This document shows positions 9,119 through 17,211 of a stretch of 64,000 nt of DNA, one piece after another. The number at the start of each line of letters is the position of its first letter. The stretch's first letter is position 1. The position numbers were made by a program, and so were the translations under genes. The notes below the pieces were generated by a model. The model searched no databases, was not told where the DNA came from, and was given only the letters and a program-made list of their open reading frames with translations. Location: the NCBI RefSeq assembly GCF_031456495.1, contig NZ_JAVDUW010000001.1, positions 1,860,001 to 1,924,000 on the forward strand, read 5' to 3'. Origin of the DNA: Pedococcus sp031456495. GTDB lineage: Bacteria; Actinomycetota; Actinomycetes; Actinomycetales; Dermatophilaceae.

Positions 9119-10341
9119 GCGCCGGAGCCCTCGCGCCCGACCGACTCACCGCGGGCGGCGAGCCGCTCGGCGGCCCGCTTGGCAGCGCGCCGGGCGATGG
9201 ACATCTTGTGCACCTCGGTGGCGCCGTCGTAGATCCGGAACGAGCGGATGTCGCGGTAGATCCGGCCGAGGACGAGCTCCTCGGAGGTGCCCATGCCGCC
9301 GGCCAGCTGCACCGCGCGGTCGACGACGCGGCAGACCGCCTCGCTCACGAACACCTTGGCGCGGGAGGACTCCTCGCTGCTGCGCGACCCCTCCGCGATC
9401 TGCCAGGCCGCGTGCCGGACGACGGTGCGGGCGGCGTCGAGGTCGATCTCGTTCTCCGCGATGAGCGCCTGCGCCATGCCGAGGTCCGCCAGCCGCGACC
9501 CGAACAGCTCGCGCCCAACGGCCCGCTCGAGCGCGATGTCGTGGGCACGGCGGGCCGCGCCGAGCCAGCGCATGCAGTGGGTGAGGCGGGCGGGGGCGAG
9601 CCGCACCTGGGCGCTCTGGAAGCCGCGACCGGGCTCGCCGAGCACCCGGTCGTCGGGGACGAAGCAGTCCCGGATGGTGACGCGGCAGTGCCCGCCGATC
9701 CCGGTCGCGTCGATGGTGTCGATGTGGTCACCGACGACGAACCCGGGGTTGTCGGCGTCGACGAGGAACATCGTCGCGCCCTCGGGGGCGTCCTCACCGG
9801 TGTTGCGTGCCATGACGATCGAGAACGCCGCGCCGTCGGCGCCGGTGATGAGCCACTTGTCGCCGTCGAGGACCCATCCGCCGTCGACCCGTCGGGCGGT
9901 GGTGCGCAGCGCGGACGGGTCCGAGCCGGCGCCGGGCGGCGGCTCGGTCATCGAGAAGCAGGACCGGACCTCGCCGGACACGAGCGGGTGCAGGTATGCC
10001 GCGTGCTGCTCGGGGGTGCCCGTCAGGTGGATCAGGTGGATGTTGCCCTCGTCGGGGGCGGCGCAGTTCAGCGCGAGCGGGCCGAGGAGCGAGTAGCCGG
10101 CCTCCTCGAGCAGCACCGCGGACTCGTCGAACCGGAAGCCACCGCCGCCGTGCTCGCCTGGCGCCTGCGGGGCGAACACCCCCGCCGCCTTCGCCCGCCC
10201 CTGCAGGTCGCGCCGCAGGTCGTCGGTCATGCCGTCACGGAACACCCGCTGCTCCAGCGGGACCACCTCGGTCGCCACGAACTCGGCGACCCGGCGGCGC
10301 TGTTCCTCCAGGGCGGGGCTGATGCTGAAGTCGAAGGCCAC
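9115..10341 (-). CDS. Acyl-CoA dehydrogenase
   Basis: 408 aa, full-length ACAD fold. It carries FSMTEPPPGAGSDPSALRTTA (FAD/substrate loop), GDKWLITGADGA, and the C-terminal signature QLAGGMGTSEELVLGRIYRDIRSFRIYDGATEVH. It oxidises an acyl-CoA to the 2-enoyl-CoA with FAD. It forms a two-gene operon with the downstream APH-like kinase (four-base ATGA overlap). That partner suggests an ACAD11-type function, for example in hydroxy-acid or branched acyl-CoA breakdown. Confidence 0.92.
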   Translation of the reverse strand: MAFDFSISPALEEQRRRVAEFVATEVVPLEQRVFRDGMTDDLRRDLQGRAKAAGVFAPQAPGEHGGGGFRFDESAVLLEEAGYSLLGPLALNCAAPDEGNIHLIHLTGTPEQHAAYLHPLVSGEVRSCFSMTEPPPGAGSDPSALRTTARRVDGGWVLDGDKWLITGADGAAFSIVMARNTGEDAPEGATMFLVDADNPGFVVGDHIDTIDATGIGGHCRVTIRDCFVPDDRVLGEPGRGFQSAQVRLAPARLTHCMRWLGAARRAHDIALERAVGRELFGSRLADLGMAQALIAENEIDLDAARTVVRHAAWQIAEGSRSSEESSRAKVFVSEAVCRVVDRAVQLAGGMGTSEELVLGRIYRDIRSFRIYDGATEVHKMSIARRAAKRAAERLAARGESVGREGSGA

Positions 10342-10385
10342 GAGCCGACCCTACCCACCCGGGTGCGGGTGCGAGGATGGCCGGC

Positions 10386-11303
10386 GTGACGTCCCCCGAG
10401 CCGCAGCCGCTGGTCCTGCCGCGCACGCCCCCGCTCGTCCTGCGTGGCCGCACGTTCGACGCCGGCTCGCCGGCGGTCATGGGCATCATCAACCGCACGA
10501 GCGACTCGTTCTTCGCCGGCAACCGGCACGCCGACCTCGACTCGGCCAAGCGTGCCCTCGACGCCCACGTCGCCGCCGGGGCCGACATCGTCGACGTCGG
10601 CGGTGTCCGGGCCGGCCAGGAGGGTGAGCACGTCAGCGCGGCCCAGGAGGTCGACCGTGTCCTTCCCTTTCTCGCGCACGCGCGCGAGACCTACCCCCAC
10701 CTGGCGCTGTCGCTGGACACGTGGCGCTCGGAGGTCGCGCGGGAGGCCGGGGCCGTGGGCATCGACCTGGTCAACGACACCTGGGCGGGCCACGACCCCG
10801 AGCTGGTCGGTGTCGCCGCGCGGATCGGCGCCGGTGTCGTGGTGTCCCACACCGGCGGCCTCCCGCCGCGGACCGACCCGGTCAAGGTGACCTACGGGCC
10901 GGACCCACTCGACGTCGTCCGCGACGTGCTGCGGACCCTGGCCGCCGGGGCACGCACCGCCCAGCAGGCCGGCATACCCGCTGAGCGGATCCTCGTGGAC
11001 CCCACGCTGGACTTCGGCAAGACGACCGCGCACTCGCTGGAGGTGTTGCGGCACACGGCCGACATCGCGGCCCTCGGCTTCCCGATCCTGCAGGCGCTGT
11101 CGCGCAAGGACTTCGTGGGGGAGTCGCTGGGGCTCGAGCCCGACGAGCGGCTCGAGGGCACGCTCGCGTCCACGGCCGTCGCGGCGTGGCTGGGCGCGAC
11201 CGTGTTCCGCGCGCACGACGTCCGCGCGACCCGGCGCGTCGTCGACATGGTCGCCGTCATCCGCGGGGACCGGCCGCCGGTGCTCGCGGTCCGCGGGGTC
11301 TGA
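10386..11303 (+). CDS. FolP2-like protein (dihydropteroate synthase homologue)
   Basis: 305 aa from GTG 10386, which has GAGG nine bases upstream; an in-frame ATG at 10377 has no room for a ribosome site. It is a TIM barrel of the DHPS family, with VMGIINRTSDSFF, ADIVDVGGVRAG, LVNDTWAG and LSRKDFVGE. Two signature regions differ from active DHPS. The usual NVTPDSFSDGG is altered, and the STRPG pABA/pterin loop after DVGGE is replaced by VRAG. Mycobacterial FolP2 shows the same change and is considered not to be a normal DHPS. Folate synthesis is therefore doubtful for this copy. Confidence 0.8.
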   Translation: MTSPEPQPLVLPRTPPLVLRGRTFDAGSPAVMGIINRTSDSFFAGNRHADLDSAKRALDAHVAAGADIVDVGGVRAGQEGEHVSAAQEVDRVLPFLAHARETYPHLALSLDTWRSEVAREAGAVGIDLVNDTWAGHDPELVGVAARIGAGVVVSHTGGLPPRTDPVKVTYGPDPLDVVRDVLRTLAAGARTAQQAGIPAERILVDPTLDFGKTTAHSLEVLRHTADIAALGFPILQALSRKDFVGESLGLEPDERLEGTLASTAVAAWLGATVFRAHDVRATRRVVDMVAVIRGDRPPVLAVRGV

Positions 11304-11331
11304 GGGCGCCCGGCACCACCGGGGAACGCAA

Positions 11332-11363
11332 CGCGGCCCGGGACCAGCAGGTCCCGGGCCGCG
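11332..11363. terminator. Strong bidirectional terminator
   Basis: A perfect 14-bp stem (11332-11345 with 11350-11363) closes an AGCA loop. It lies between the convergent FolP2-like gene (ends 11303) and the HYR protein gene (ends 11376). Confidence 0.8.
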
Positions 11364-11375
11364 CCCACCGAGGGG

Positions 11376-14321
11376 TCAGCGCAAGCTGATCGTCACGGTG
11401 CGTGCGACGCCGTCACCGAGGTCGACGCGCAGCTCGTAGCTGCCGACCGCGAGCGGCTTGGTGTTGAGGTTGAACAGGTACTGCCCGTCCGTGTACCGGA
11501 ACAGGTTCCCGGTGGTGGCGGCCGAGGTCGACACCGCCACGGGGTCGGGGCCGGTGGTGCCCGCTGCCGGCAGCTTGCGCAGCCAGAGGCTGGCCTGCAG
11601 GTTCGTCACGCCGGCCGAGGCGCCGGTGAGGGCGAACTTGACCGGGATCGTGCTGCCCTGCTTGTAGACGCCCTTGTCGACGACCGGTGCGAGGAACCCG
11701 CTCCACGCGACCGTGACCGTGACGGTGAAGGTCTTCGTGGCCGTGTTGCCGGTCTTGTCCGTCGACGTGCAGGTCACCGTGGTGGTGCCGAGCGGGAAGG
11801 TGCTGCCGCTCGCCGGGTCGCAGGTGACCGCCGTCGCTCCGTCGACCAGGTCGGTGGCGGTCGGGGTGGTGTAGGTGACCTTGGCGCCAGCAGCGGACGT
11901 GGCCGTCGCGCTGAGGTTCTGCACGGCGCCGATCTCAGGTGCCGTCGTGTCCTGGACCGTCACCGTGAACGAGGAGCTGCCCTTGTTACCGCTGAGGTCC
12001 GTCGCCGAGCAGGTGACGACAGTCTTCCCGAGCGGGAAGGTGCTGCCCTGCTCGTGGTTGCAGGTGACCGGGCGGTTTCCGTCGACCAGGTCGGTCGCGG
12101 TGGGCACCACCCAGGTGTATGCCGCGCCGGCCCCCGAGGTGGCCTCCACCGTCTGGCTCGCCACCGTGCTGACCACCGGGGCGGTGGTGTCGGCGACGTT
12201 GACGGTGAAGGTCTGCGACGCCGTGTTGCCCGAGAAGTCGCTGGCCGTGCAGGTGACCTGCGTGGCGCCGACCGGGAACGTCGAGCCGGAGGCGTGGTCG
12301 CAGGCGATCGCCGGGCTGGCGTCCACGAGGTCCGTGGCGTGCGGCTCGAACGTCACCGCTGCGCCGGCCGGGCCGGTGGCCTCGGTCGTGGCGACGGAGA
12401 TCGGGTCGAAGACCGGCGGCGTGGTGTCCTGCACCGTCACGGTGAAGGTGCCGCTGTCAGCGTTGCCGTGCCTGTCGGTCGCGGTGCAGGTGACCGTGCT
12501 CTTGCCCAGGGCGAAGGTCGCGCCGCTGGCTGGCGCGCAGCTCAGCAGCACGTCACCGTCGACGAGGTCCTTGGCCGGGTCGACCGTGTACTCCACGACG
12601 GTGCCCTCGGCGCCCGTGGCCTCCTCGGCGACGTCGGCCAGTTTCGGAAGCGTCGGAGCCGTGCTGTCCTGCACCGTCACGGTGAAGGAGCCCGTGGCCA
12701 CGTTGCCGTGCTCGTCAGTGGCCGAGCAGGTCACCGTCGCCGGGCCGCCCAGCGCGAACTGGGTGCCCGAGGCCGGGTCGCAGGACACGTCCACGGAGCC
12801 GTCGACGAGGTCCGTGGCCGTGGCCGTCCAGCTGGCGACTGCACCGTTGGGGCTCGTCGCCTCGGGGGTGAGGTCCCCCGGCAGGTGGAGCACCGGCGGT
12901 GTGGTGTCGGTGACGACGACCGCGAACGTCGCGGCCCCGGTGTTGCCGTGGGTGTCGTCGGCCGAGCAGGTCACGGTGGTGCTGCCCACCGGGTAGGTGG
13001 CGCCGCTGGCGTGGTCGCAGGTGACCGGACGGGTGCCGTCGACGTCGTCGGTCGCGGTTGCCGCGTCCCAGGTGACGACCGCGCCGTCGGGGCCGGCGGC
13101 CTCCGTGGACTTCGGCTGGTGCACCGTGACGACGGGCGCCGTCTTGTCCTGGACGGTGACGACGAACGACGCGCTGGCCTTGTTGCCGGCCTTGTCCGTC
13201 GCGGTGCAGCTCACCGTGGTGTCACCGAACGCGAACGTGCTGCCGGAAGCCGGGCTGCACGAGGGCGTCAGGGCACCGTCCACGTTGTCCTTGGCGGTGG
13301 CGTCGTACGAGTACGTGGCCCCCGCTGCGCTGGTCGCGGCGAGGGTGACGTCCTTGGGCACCGTGACGACAGGTGCCGTGGTGTCGGCGACGGTGACGGC
13401 GAAGGAGGTGCTCCCCTTGTTGCCGCTGAGGTCTGTGGCCGAGCAGGTCACCGTGGTGCTGCCCAGCGGGAAGGTCGAGCCCGACGCGGGTGCGCAGGTG
13501 ACCGGGCGGTCACCGTCGACGGCGTCGGTCGCGGACGGCGCCGAGTAGGTCACGGGTGCACCGCCGGCGTCGACCGCCGAGGCGGAGACGTCGGCGACGG
13601 TGCCCAGCGCGGGACCCGTCGTGTCGACGATCGAGTAGCTGGCCACGGCCGTGCCGACCAGGCCGCCCGAGTCGGTCTTGCTGCAGCTGACCGTCTGGGT
13701 GCCGAGCTTGCCGGTCGGTCCGGTGACGGTCGGCAGCACCGTGCCGGAGCCGTCGTGGTCGTCGGTCCAGGAGCAGGTCGCAGCCGGGACGCTGCCGTAC
13801 TCGTACGACCCACCGTTGGTGACGCCGCCGATCGTGACGACCGGTGCGGTGTTGGTCGTGCAGTTCCAGCTCACCGCGTAGGACGCCGCGCTCATGCTCG
13901 TGTAGCCCGGCTGGGTCACCTTGACCGAGACCGTGGACTGCCCGGTGCCGGCCGCGCTGGCCTTGATCGTCGTGCGGATGCCGACCTGGAAGGAGTCCTG
14001 GCCGTTCGTGTCGTAGGTGGACGGCACCTTCTGGGTGGTGTCCGTGCGCTCGACCGTGACGTTCGTGTCGCTGCTGGACCAGTCGAGGCTGAAGGCGGCG
14101 CCCGGCGTCAGGTGGACGTTGCCGTTGCGCTTGACCGTGATGAGGCCGTCACGCTGGACGGGCAGGGTGCAGCCGGAGACTGCGATGTCGGTGGTGGACA
14201 TGGCGGCGGTGTCGCCGTCAACCACCGGGATGGAGTCCGCGTATGCCGCCCCCGCGGCATACGTCGTGAGGAGGGCGACCGCGAGCGCGGCGACTCCTCG
14301 AGAGGCAAGGCGTAGGTGCAT
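11376..14321 (-). CDS. Secreted HYR-repeat protein with C-terminal PxKF domain
   Basis: 981 aa. A signal peptide (residues 1-29, ending AAGAAYA-DS) leads into an Ig-like N-terminal region of about 200 residues. It is followed by eight hyalin-like HYR repeats of about 80 residues, each with a D-x-T-x-P start, ATDLVDG, C-x-PASGSTFPLG and VTCSATDxxGN. The paired cysteines in each repeat probably form a disulfide. The last 110 residues (KQGSTIPVKFAL onward) form a PxKF-type domain. HYR repeats are adhesion-like extracellular modules; no enzymatic motif is present. It is likely an exported surface or matrix protein. I see no LPxTG sorting motif or membrane anchor at the C-terminus. Confidence 0.85.
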   Translation of the reverse strand: MHLRLASRGVAALAVALLTTYAAGAAYADSIPVVDGDTAAMSTTDIAVSGCTLPVQRDGLITVKRNGNVHLTPGAAFSLDWSSSDTNVTVERTDTTQKVPSTYDTNGQDSFQVGIRTTIKASAAGTGQSTVSVKVTQPGYTSMSAASYAVSWNCTTNTAPVVTIGGVTNGGSYEYGSVPAATCSWTDDHDGSGTVLPTVTGPTGKLGTQTVSCSKTDSGGLVGTAVASYSIVDTTGPALGTVADVSASAVDAGGAPVTYSAPSATDAVDGDRPVTCAPASGSTFPLGSTTVTCSATDLSGNKGSTSFAVTVADTTAPVVTVPKDVTLAATSAAGATYSYDATAKDNVDGALTPSCSPASGSTFAFGDTTVSCTATDKAGNKASASFVVTVQDKTAPVVTVHQPKSTEAAGPDGAVVTWDAATATDDVDGTRPVTCDHASGATYPVGSTTVTCSADDTHGNTGAATFAVVVTDTTPPVLHLPGDLTPEATSPNGAVASWTATATDLVDGSVDVSCDPASGTQFALGGPATVTCSATDEHGNVATGSFTVTVQDSTAPTLPKLADVAEEATGAEGTVVEYTVDPAKDLVDGDVLLSCAPASGATFALGKSTVTCTATDRHGNADSGTFTVTVQDTTPPVFDPISVATTEATGPAGAAVTFEPHATDLVDASPAIACDHASGSTFPVGATQVTCTASDFSGNTASQTFTVNVADTTAPVVSTVASQTVEATSGAGAAYTWVVPTATDLVDGNRPVTCNHEQGSTFPLGKTVVTCSATDLSGNKGSSSFTVTVQDTTAPEIGAVQNLSATATSAAGAKVTYTTPTATDLVDGATAVTCDPASGSTFPLGTTTVTCTSTDKTGNTATKTFTVTVTVAWSGFLAPVVDKGVYKQGSTIPVKFALTGASAGVTNLQASLWLRKLPAAGTTGPDPVAVSTSAATTGNLFRYTDGQYLFNLNTKPLAVGSYELRVDLGDGVARTVTISLR

Positions 14322-14559
14322 GACGTCCCCTGGGCAACCGGAAGGAATGGTGGCCGGAACTGTCGCACCGGGTCATGGGACGGTAAAGATGCAGGTGAGG
14401 GAGCTGGGCGGGATCGACCCGAACGGTTGACACGTCCGTTGGGGAGGCCTGCGGGCGGCTCGGTTTGGCTGCGCCTGGGGCCGTTCCGGGCGCGGTGCCG
14501 AGGGCGCGACCGGTTGACGGAAATTTGGTCTCCCGCACCTCCACGGCGCCCGCGTCGCG

Positions 14560-14568
14560 TGCTAGCGT
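14560..14568 (+). promoter_or_regulatory. Extended -10 promoter of cspA and long 5' leader
   Basis: TGC-TAGCGT (14560-14568) is an extended -10 box with no clear -35. It would give a leader of about 170 nt before the cspA start, as is typical for cold-shock mRNAs. The rest of the gap 14322-14559 contains the upstream region of the HYR gene and a short repeat AACGG-N9-CCGTT near 14423. I see no gene in it. Confidence 0.4.
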
Positions 14569-14744
14569 CTCTCGCGGTTGCACCAAGCAGTTCCTCGCAG
14601 GTCGACGAAGTGCCCGCCAGCACCATCGCGCGGGCCTTTCGCTTCTGTGGACGAGCATGATCTCGTCGGGTGGGGTTGTGTACGGCAGCCTGGGGCTTCG
14701 CAAAGTGCGGATTCCCAATGGCTACAAAGGAAAGAGTTAACCCC

Positions 14745-14948
14745 ATGGCACAGGGAACCGTGAAGTGGTTCAACGCTGAGAAGGGCTTCGGCTTCATCGC
14801 CCAGGACGGCGGCGGCCCCGACGTGTTCGTCCACTACTCGGCCATCGACTCCTCGGGCTACCGCTCGCTGGACGAGGCTCAGCGCGTGGAGTTCGAGGTC
14901 ACCCAGGGCCCCAAGGGCCCGCAGGCTGACGCCGTTCGCCCGATCTGA
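14745..14948 (+). CDS. cspA: Cold-shock protein
   Basis: 67 aa, the normal family length. It has the RNA-binding motifs KWFNAEKGFGFI (RNP1) and VFVHYSAI (RNP2). It binds single-stranded RNA or DNA as an RNA chaperone. The ATG at 14745 is chosen because MAQGTVKWF is the canonical N-terminus; the frame runs further upstream but without family similarity. AAAGGAAAGAG provides the ribosome site. The gene is monocistronic, ends at a 17-bp terminator, and has a long leader that may act as a thermosensor (inference). Confidence 0.97.
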   Translation: MAQGTVKWFNAEKGFGFIAQDGGGPDVFVHYSAIDSSGYRSLDEAQRVEFEVTQGPKGPQADAVRPI

Positions 14949-14975
14949 TCGAGGACTGCCCAACCACAGTCTTCA

Positions 14976-15013
14976 CGACGAGGCCCCTCACCACTCGGTG
15001 AGGGGCCTCGTCG
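14976..15013. terminator. 17-bp perfect hairpin terminator
   Basis: The arms 14976-14992 and 14997-15013 pair perfectly around the loop ACTC. It is placed between cspA and the convergent PBP gene. Confidence 0.85.
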
Positions 15014-15097
15014 CGTGAGTGGCGCCTCTCGTCCCTCGTGTGCAGGTCCTGTTGCCCGGGTCCCCTTGCGCCCGAACGCCGGACGGCAGCGGAGGCC

Positions 15098-17017
15098 TCA
15101 GCGCGACGCGAGGTCGGTGAGGAACGCCTTGGCGACCGGCGCGGCGACCTCCCCGCCGCTGCGCCCCTCCTCGACGAGGACCGCGAACGCGAGGTCACCC
15201 TGGTAGCCGATGAACCACGCGTGCGTCTTCGGCGGGTTGTCGTTCCCGAACTCCGCGGTCCCCGTCTTGCCGCGGACCGTGCCGCCCGGGGTGCCGCGCA
15301 GCACGGTCGCGGTGCCGTCGGTCACCACGCGCCCCATCAGGGTGCGCAGCTGGTCGACGACGCCCGAGTCGAGCTGCTGTGGCGAGCGGTCGGCCCCGTC
15401 GGGGGCGGGGTCGGTGACGAGGGCGGGCGGCACGTACGCGCCGCGGGCGACGCTGCCGGCCATGACCGCGAGCGCGAGCGGGGAGACGAGGTTGCGCCCC
15501 TGGCCGATCGACGCAGCGGCCTTGTCGGTCTTGCCGTTGTTGGTCGGGATGCTGCCGTCGAAGGCACCTGCCACGCCGAGCGTCTTGTCCCAGCCGGCGC
15601 CGATGCCGAGCGCCTTGCCCGCTGCGGCGAGGTCGTCGTCGCCGAGCCGCGAGGAGAGCTGCACGAATGCCGTGTTGCACGAGTGCGCGAAGTCGGCCGC
15701 GAAGTCGGGGGTGCCGAGCTCCTCGCCCTCGAAGTTCTTGTACGACCGGCCGTCGACGACGAAGGTCTTGGGACAGGTGACGGTGGTGGCCGGGGTGACC
15801 TTCTTCCCGGTGAGCAGGGCGTAGGTCGTCGCGACCTTGAACGACGAGCCGGGCGGGTAGCGGCCCGTGATCGCGCGGTCGAGGCCGAGCTCGGGCGAGT
15901 TCGCCGAGGCGAGGACGTCACCGGTCTTCACGTCGACCGCCACCAGGGCGGAGGGGACGTCCTTGGTGCGCGTCAGGGCCTTCTCGGCGGCTGCCTGCAC
16001 CGTCGGGTCGAGCGTGGTCCTGACGTCCTTGCCGTCGACCGCGGCCTTCTGGAACAGCGGGGTGTTCGGCGCGCCGCTGGAGGTGACGGTGACCCCGGGC
16101 GTGCCGCCGAGGGTGGCGTCGTACTGTCCCTGCAGGCCGCTGGTGCCGGCGTAGTCACCGGCTGTGTAGCGGCCCTTGCCCGCGGTGACCTTCTCGGCGC
16201 TGACCGGCCCGAACGACCCGAGCAGCGGCTGGCCGAAGGTGCGCGTCCGCGCGAGCGGTTGCTCGCGGGCCGGGTAGATGACGCCCTTGAGCGCGTCGAG
16301 CCGGTCCCGCCGTGCGTCGAAGTCCGCCTGCCGGTAGGTGATGACGGGGATGGGCGACTTCGACCCGGCCTTCTGGGCCGCGGCCAGCTTCGCCACCAGG
16401 CTCCCGGACGGCTCGTCGACGATCTTCTCCAGCGCCCTGGCCGTCTCGGCGGTCGCTCGGCCCGGGTCGATCTGCACCGGGTAGACCTTGCCGAGCGGCA
16501 TGAGCGCGGTGCCCGACCGGTCCAGCAGGTCGCCGCGGGTGCCCCAGGTCCGCGCGGCCACGAGCCGGTCGGCCTTCTTCAGCGTGGGGTGCCACGGCGA
16601 GGCGTCGGTGGGCAGGCTGACCGCCCACGCGCCGCTGTTCTGCTTCACCACGGTCACGGGGACGTCGTAGCTCCACGGCACGCCGCCGGGCAGCGTCCAG
16701 GTGACGCGCAGGGTCGAGGTCGCCCGGTCACCCGTGCGGCGGACGGCCCCCGGGGCGACCGTGACCGGCCCCGAGCCGAGCCCCGACGTGGCGCGGGTGA
16801 AGTCCGCCTGCACCGTCGCCGTGGGCGAGGTGAAGTCGGCACCCGTCTTGCCGAACGAGCGTTGGGACCACCCCGCCGCGTATGCCGTGACCTCGGCGCG
16901 GGCGGCGCGGTCCGCCTGCTGCTCGGCCTGGTCGTGCCGCCACCACCAGACCCCGGCACCACCAGCCGCCAGCACGGCCACCGCCGCCACCGCCCCCACG
17001 ACGCCTCGTCTGTCCAT
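15098..17017 (-). CDS. Penicillin-binding protein (class B transpeptidase, MecA-N type)
   Basis: 639 aa from ATG 17017; an in-frame GTG at 17035 is possible. One N-terminal membrane anchor (VVGAVAAVAVLAAGGAGVWWW) is followed by an NTF2-like MecA_N domain (AEVTAYAAGWSQRSF onward) and then the dimerisation and transpeptidase domains. All three catalytic motifs are present: SxxK in PPGSSFK, SxN in HSCNTAF, and KTGTAEF. It cross-links peptidoglycan outside the membrane. The MecA_N domain places it with the PBP2a-like group common in Actinobacteria, which are often of low beta-lactam affinity; that is family knowledge and was not tested here. It is divergent from the LCP gene. Confidence 0.93.
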   Translation of the reverse strand: MDRRGVVGAVAAVAVLAAGGAGVWWWRHDQAEQQADRAARAEVTAYAAGWSQRSFGKTGADFTSPTATVQADFTRATSGLGSGPVTVAPGAVRRTGDRATSTLRVTWTLPGGVPWSYDVPVTVVKQNSGAWAVSLPTDASPWHPTLKKADRLVAARTWGTRGDLLDRSGTALMPLGKVYPVQIDPGRATAETARALEKIVDEPSGSLVAKLAAAQKAGSKSPIPVITYRQADFDARRDRLDALKGVIYPAREQPLARTRTFGQPLLGSFGPVSAEKVTAGKGRYTAGDYAGTSGLQGQYDATLGGTPGVTVTSSGAPNTPLFQKAAVDGKDVRTTLDPTVQAAAEKALTRTKDVPSALVAVDVKTGDVLASANSPELGLDRAITGRYPPGSSFKVATTYALLTGKKVTPATTVTCPKTFVVDGRSYKNFEGEELGTPDFAADFAHSCNTAFVQLSSRLGDDDLAAAGKALGIGAGWDKTLGVAGAFDGSIPTNNGKTDKAAASIGQGRNLVSPLALAVMAGSVARGAYVPPALVTDPAPDGADRSPQQLDSGVVDQLRTLMGRVVTDGTATVLRGTPGGTVRGKTGTAEFGNDNPPKTHAWFIGYQGDLAFAVLVEEGRSGGEVAAPVAKAFLTDLASR

Positions 17018-17211
17018 GCGCCCATCAAACCTCACGGGTCACTGGCGAACTCAACCCATATGTCCCACCCGGCCAACCTGCCCGTCCGCTACGGCGTCTG
17101 AGGGTCGGGAGCATCCCGAGAAGGTTCTCAGGTTGCGCCCTTAGACTCCCGGAGGCGATCGGTCGCCTCAGCCGCCCCGGAGGGCGGCTTGTCCGGACCA
17201 GAGAGGTGCAT

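Noticed and set aside
10377..10379. ATG 10377 as the FolP2-like start
   Set aside because: GAGG directly touches this ATG, leaving no spacer; GTG 10386 is properly spaced. The choice changes only three residues.
12054..14315. 753-codon open frame on the plus strand
   Set aside because: It is antisense to the HYR-repeat gene and mirrors its codon pattern (Arg/Gly/Asp-rich). The minus-strand frame has a signal peptide and repeated domains.
15038..17101. 687-codon open frame on the plus strand
   Set aside because: Antisense shadow of the PBP gene, which has all catalytic motifs.
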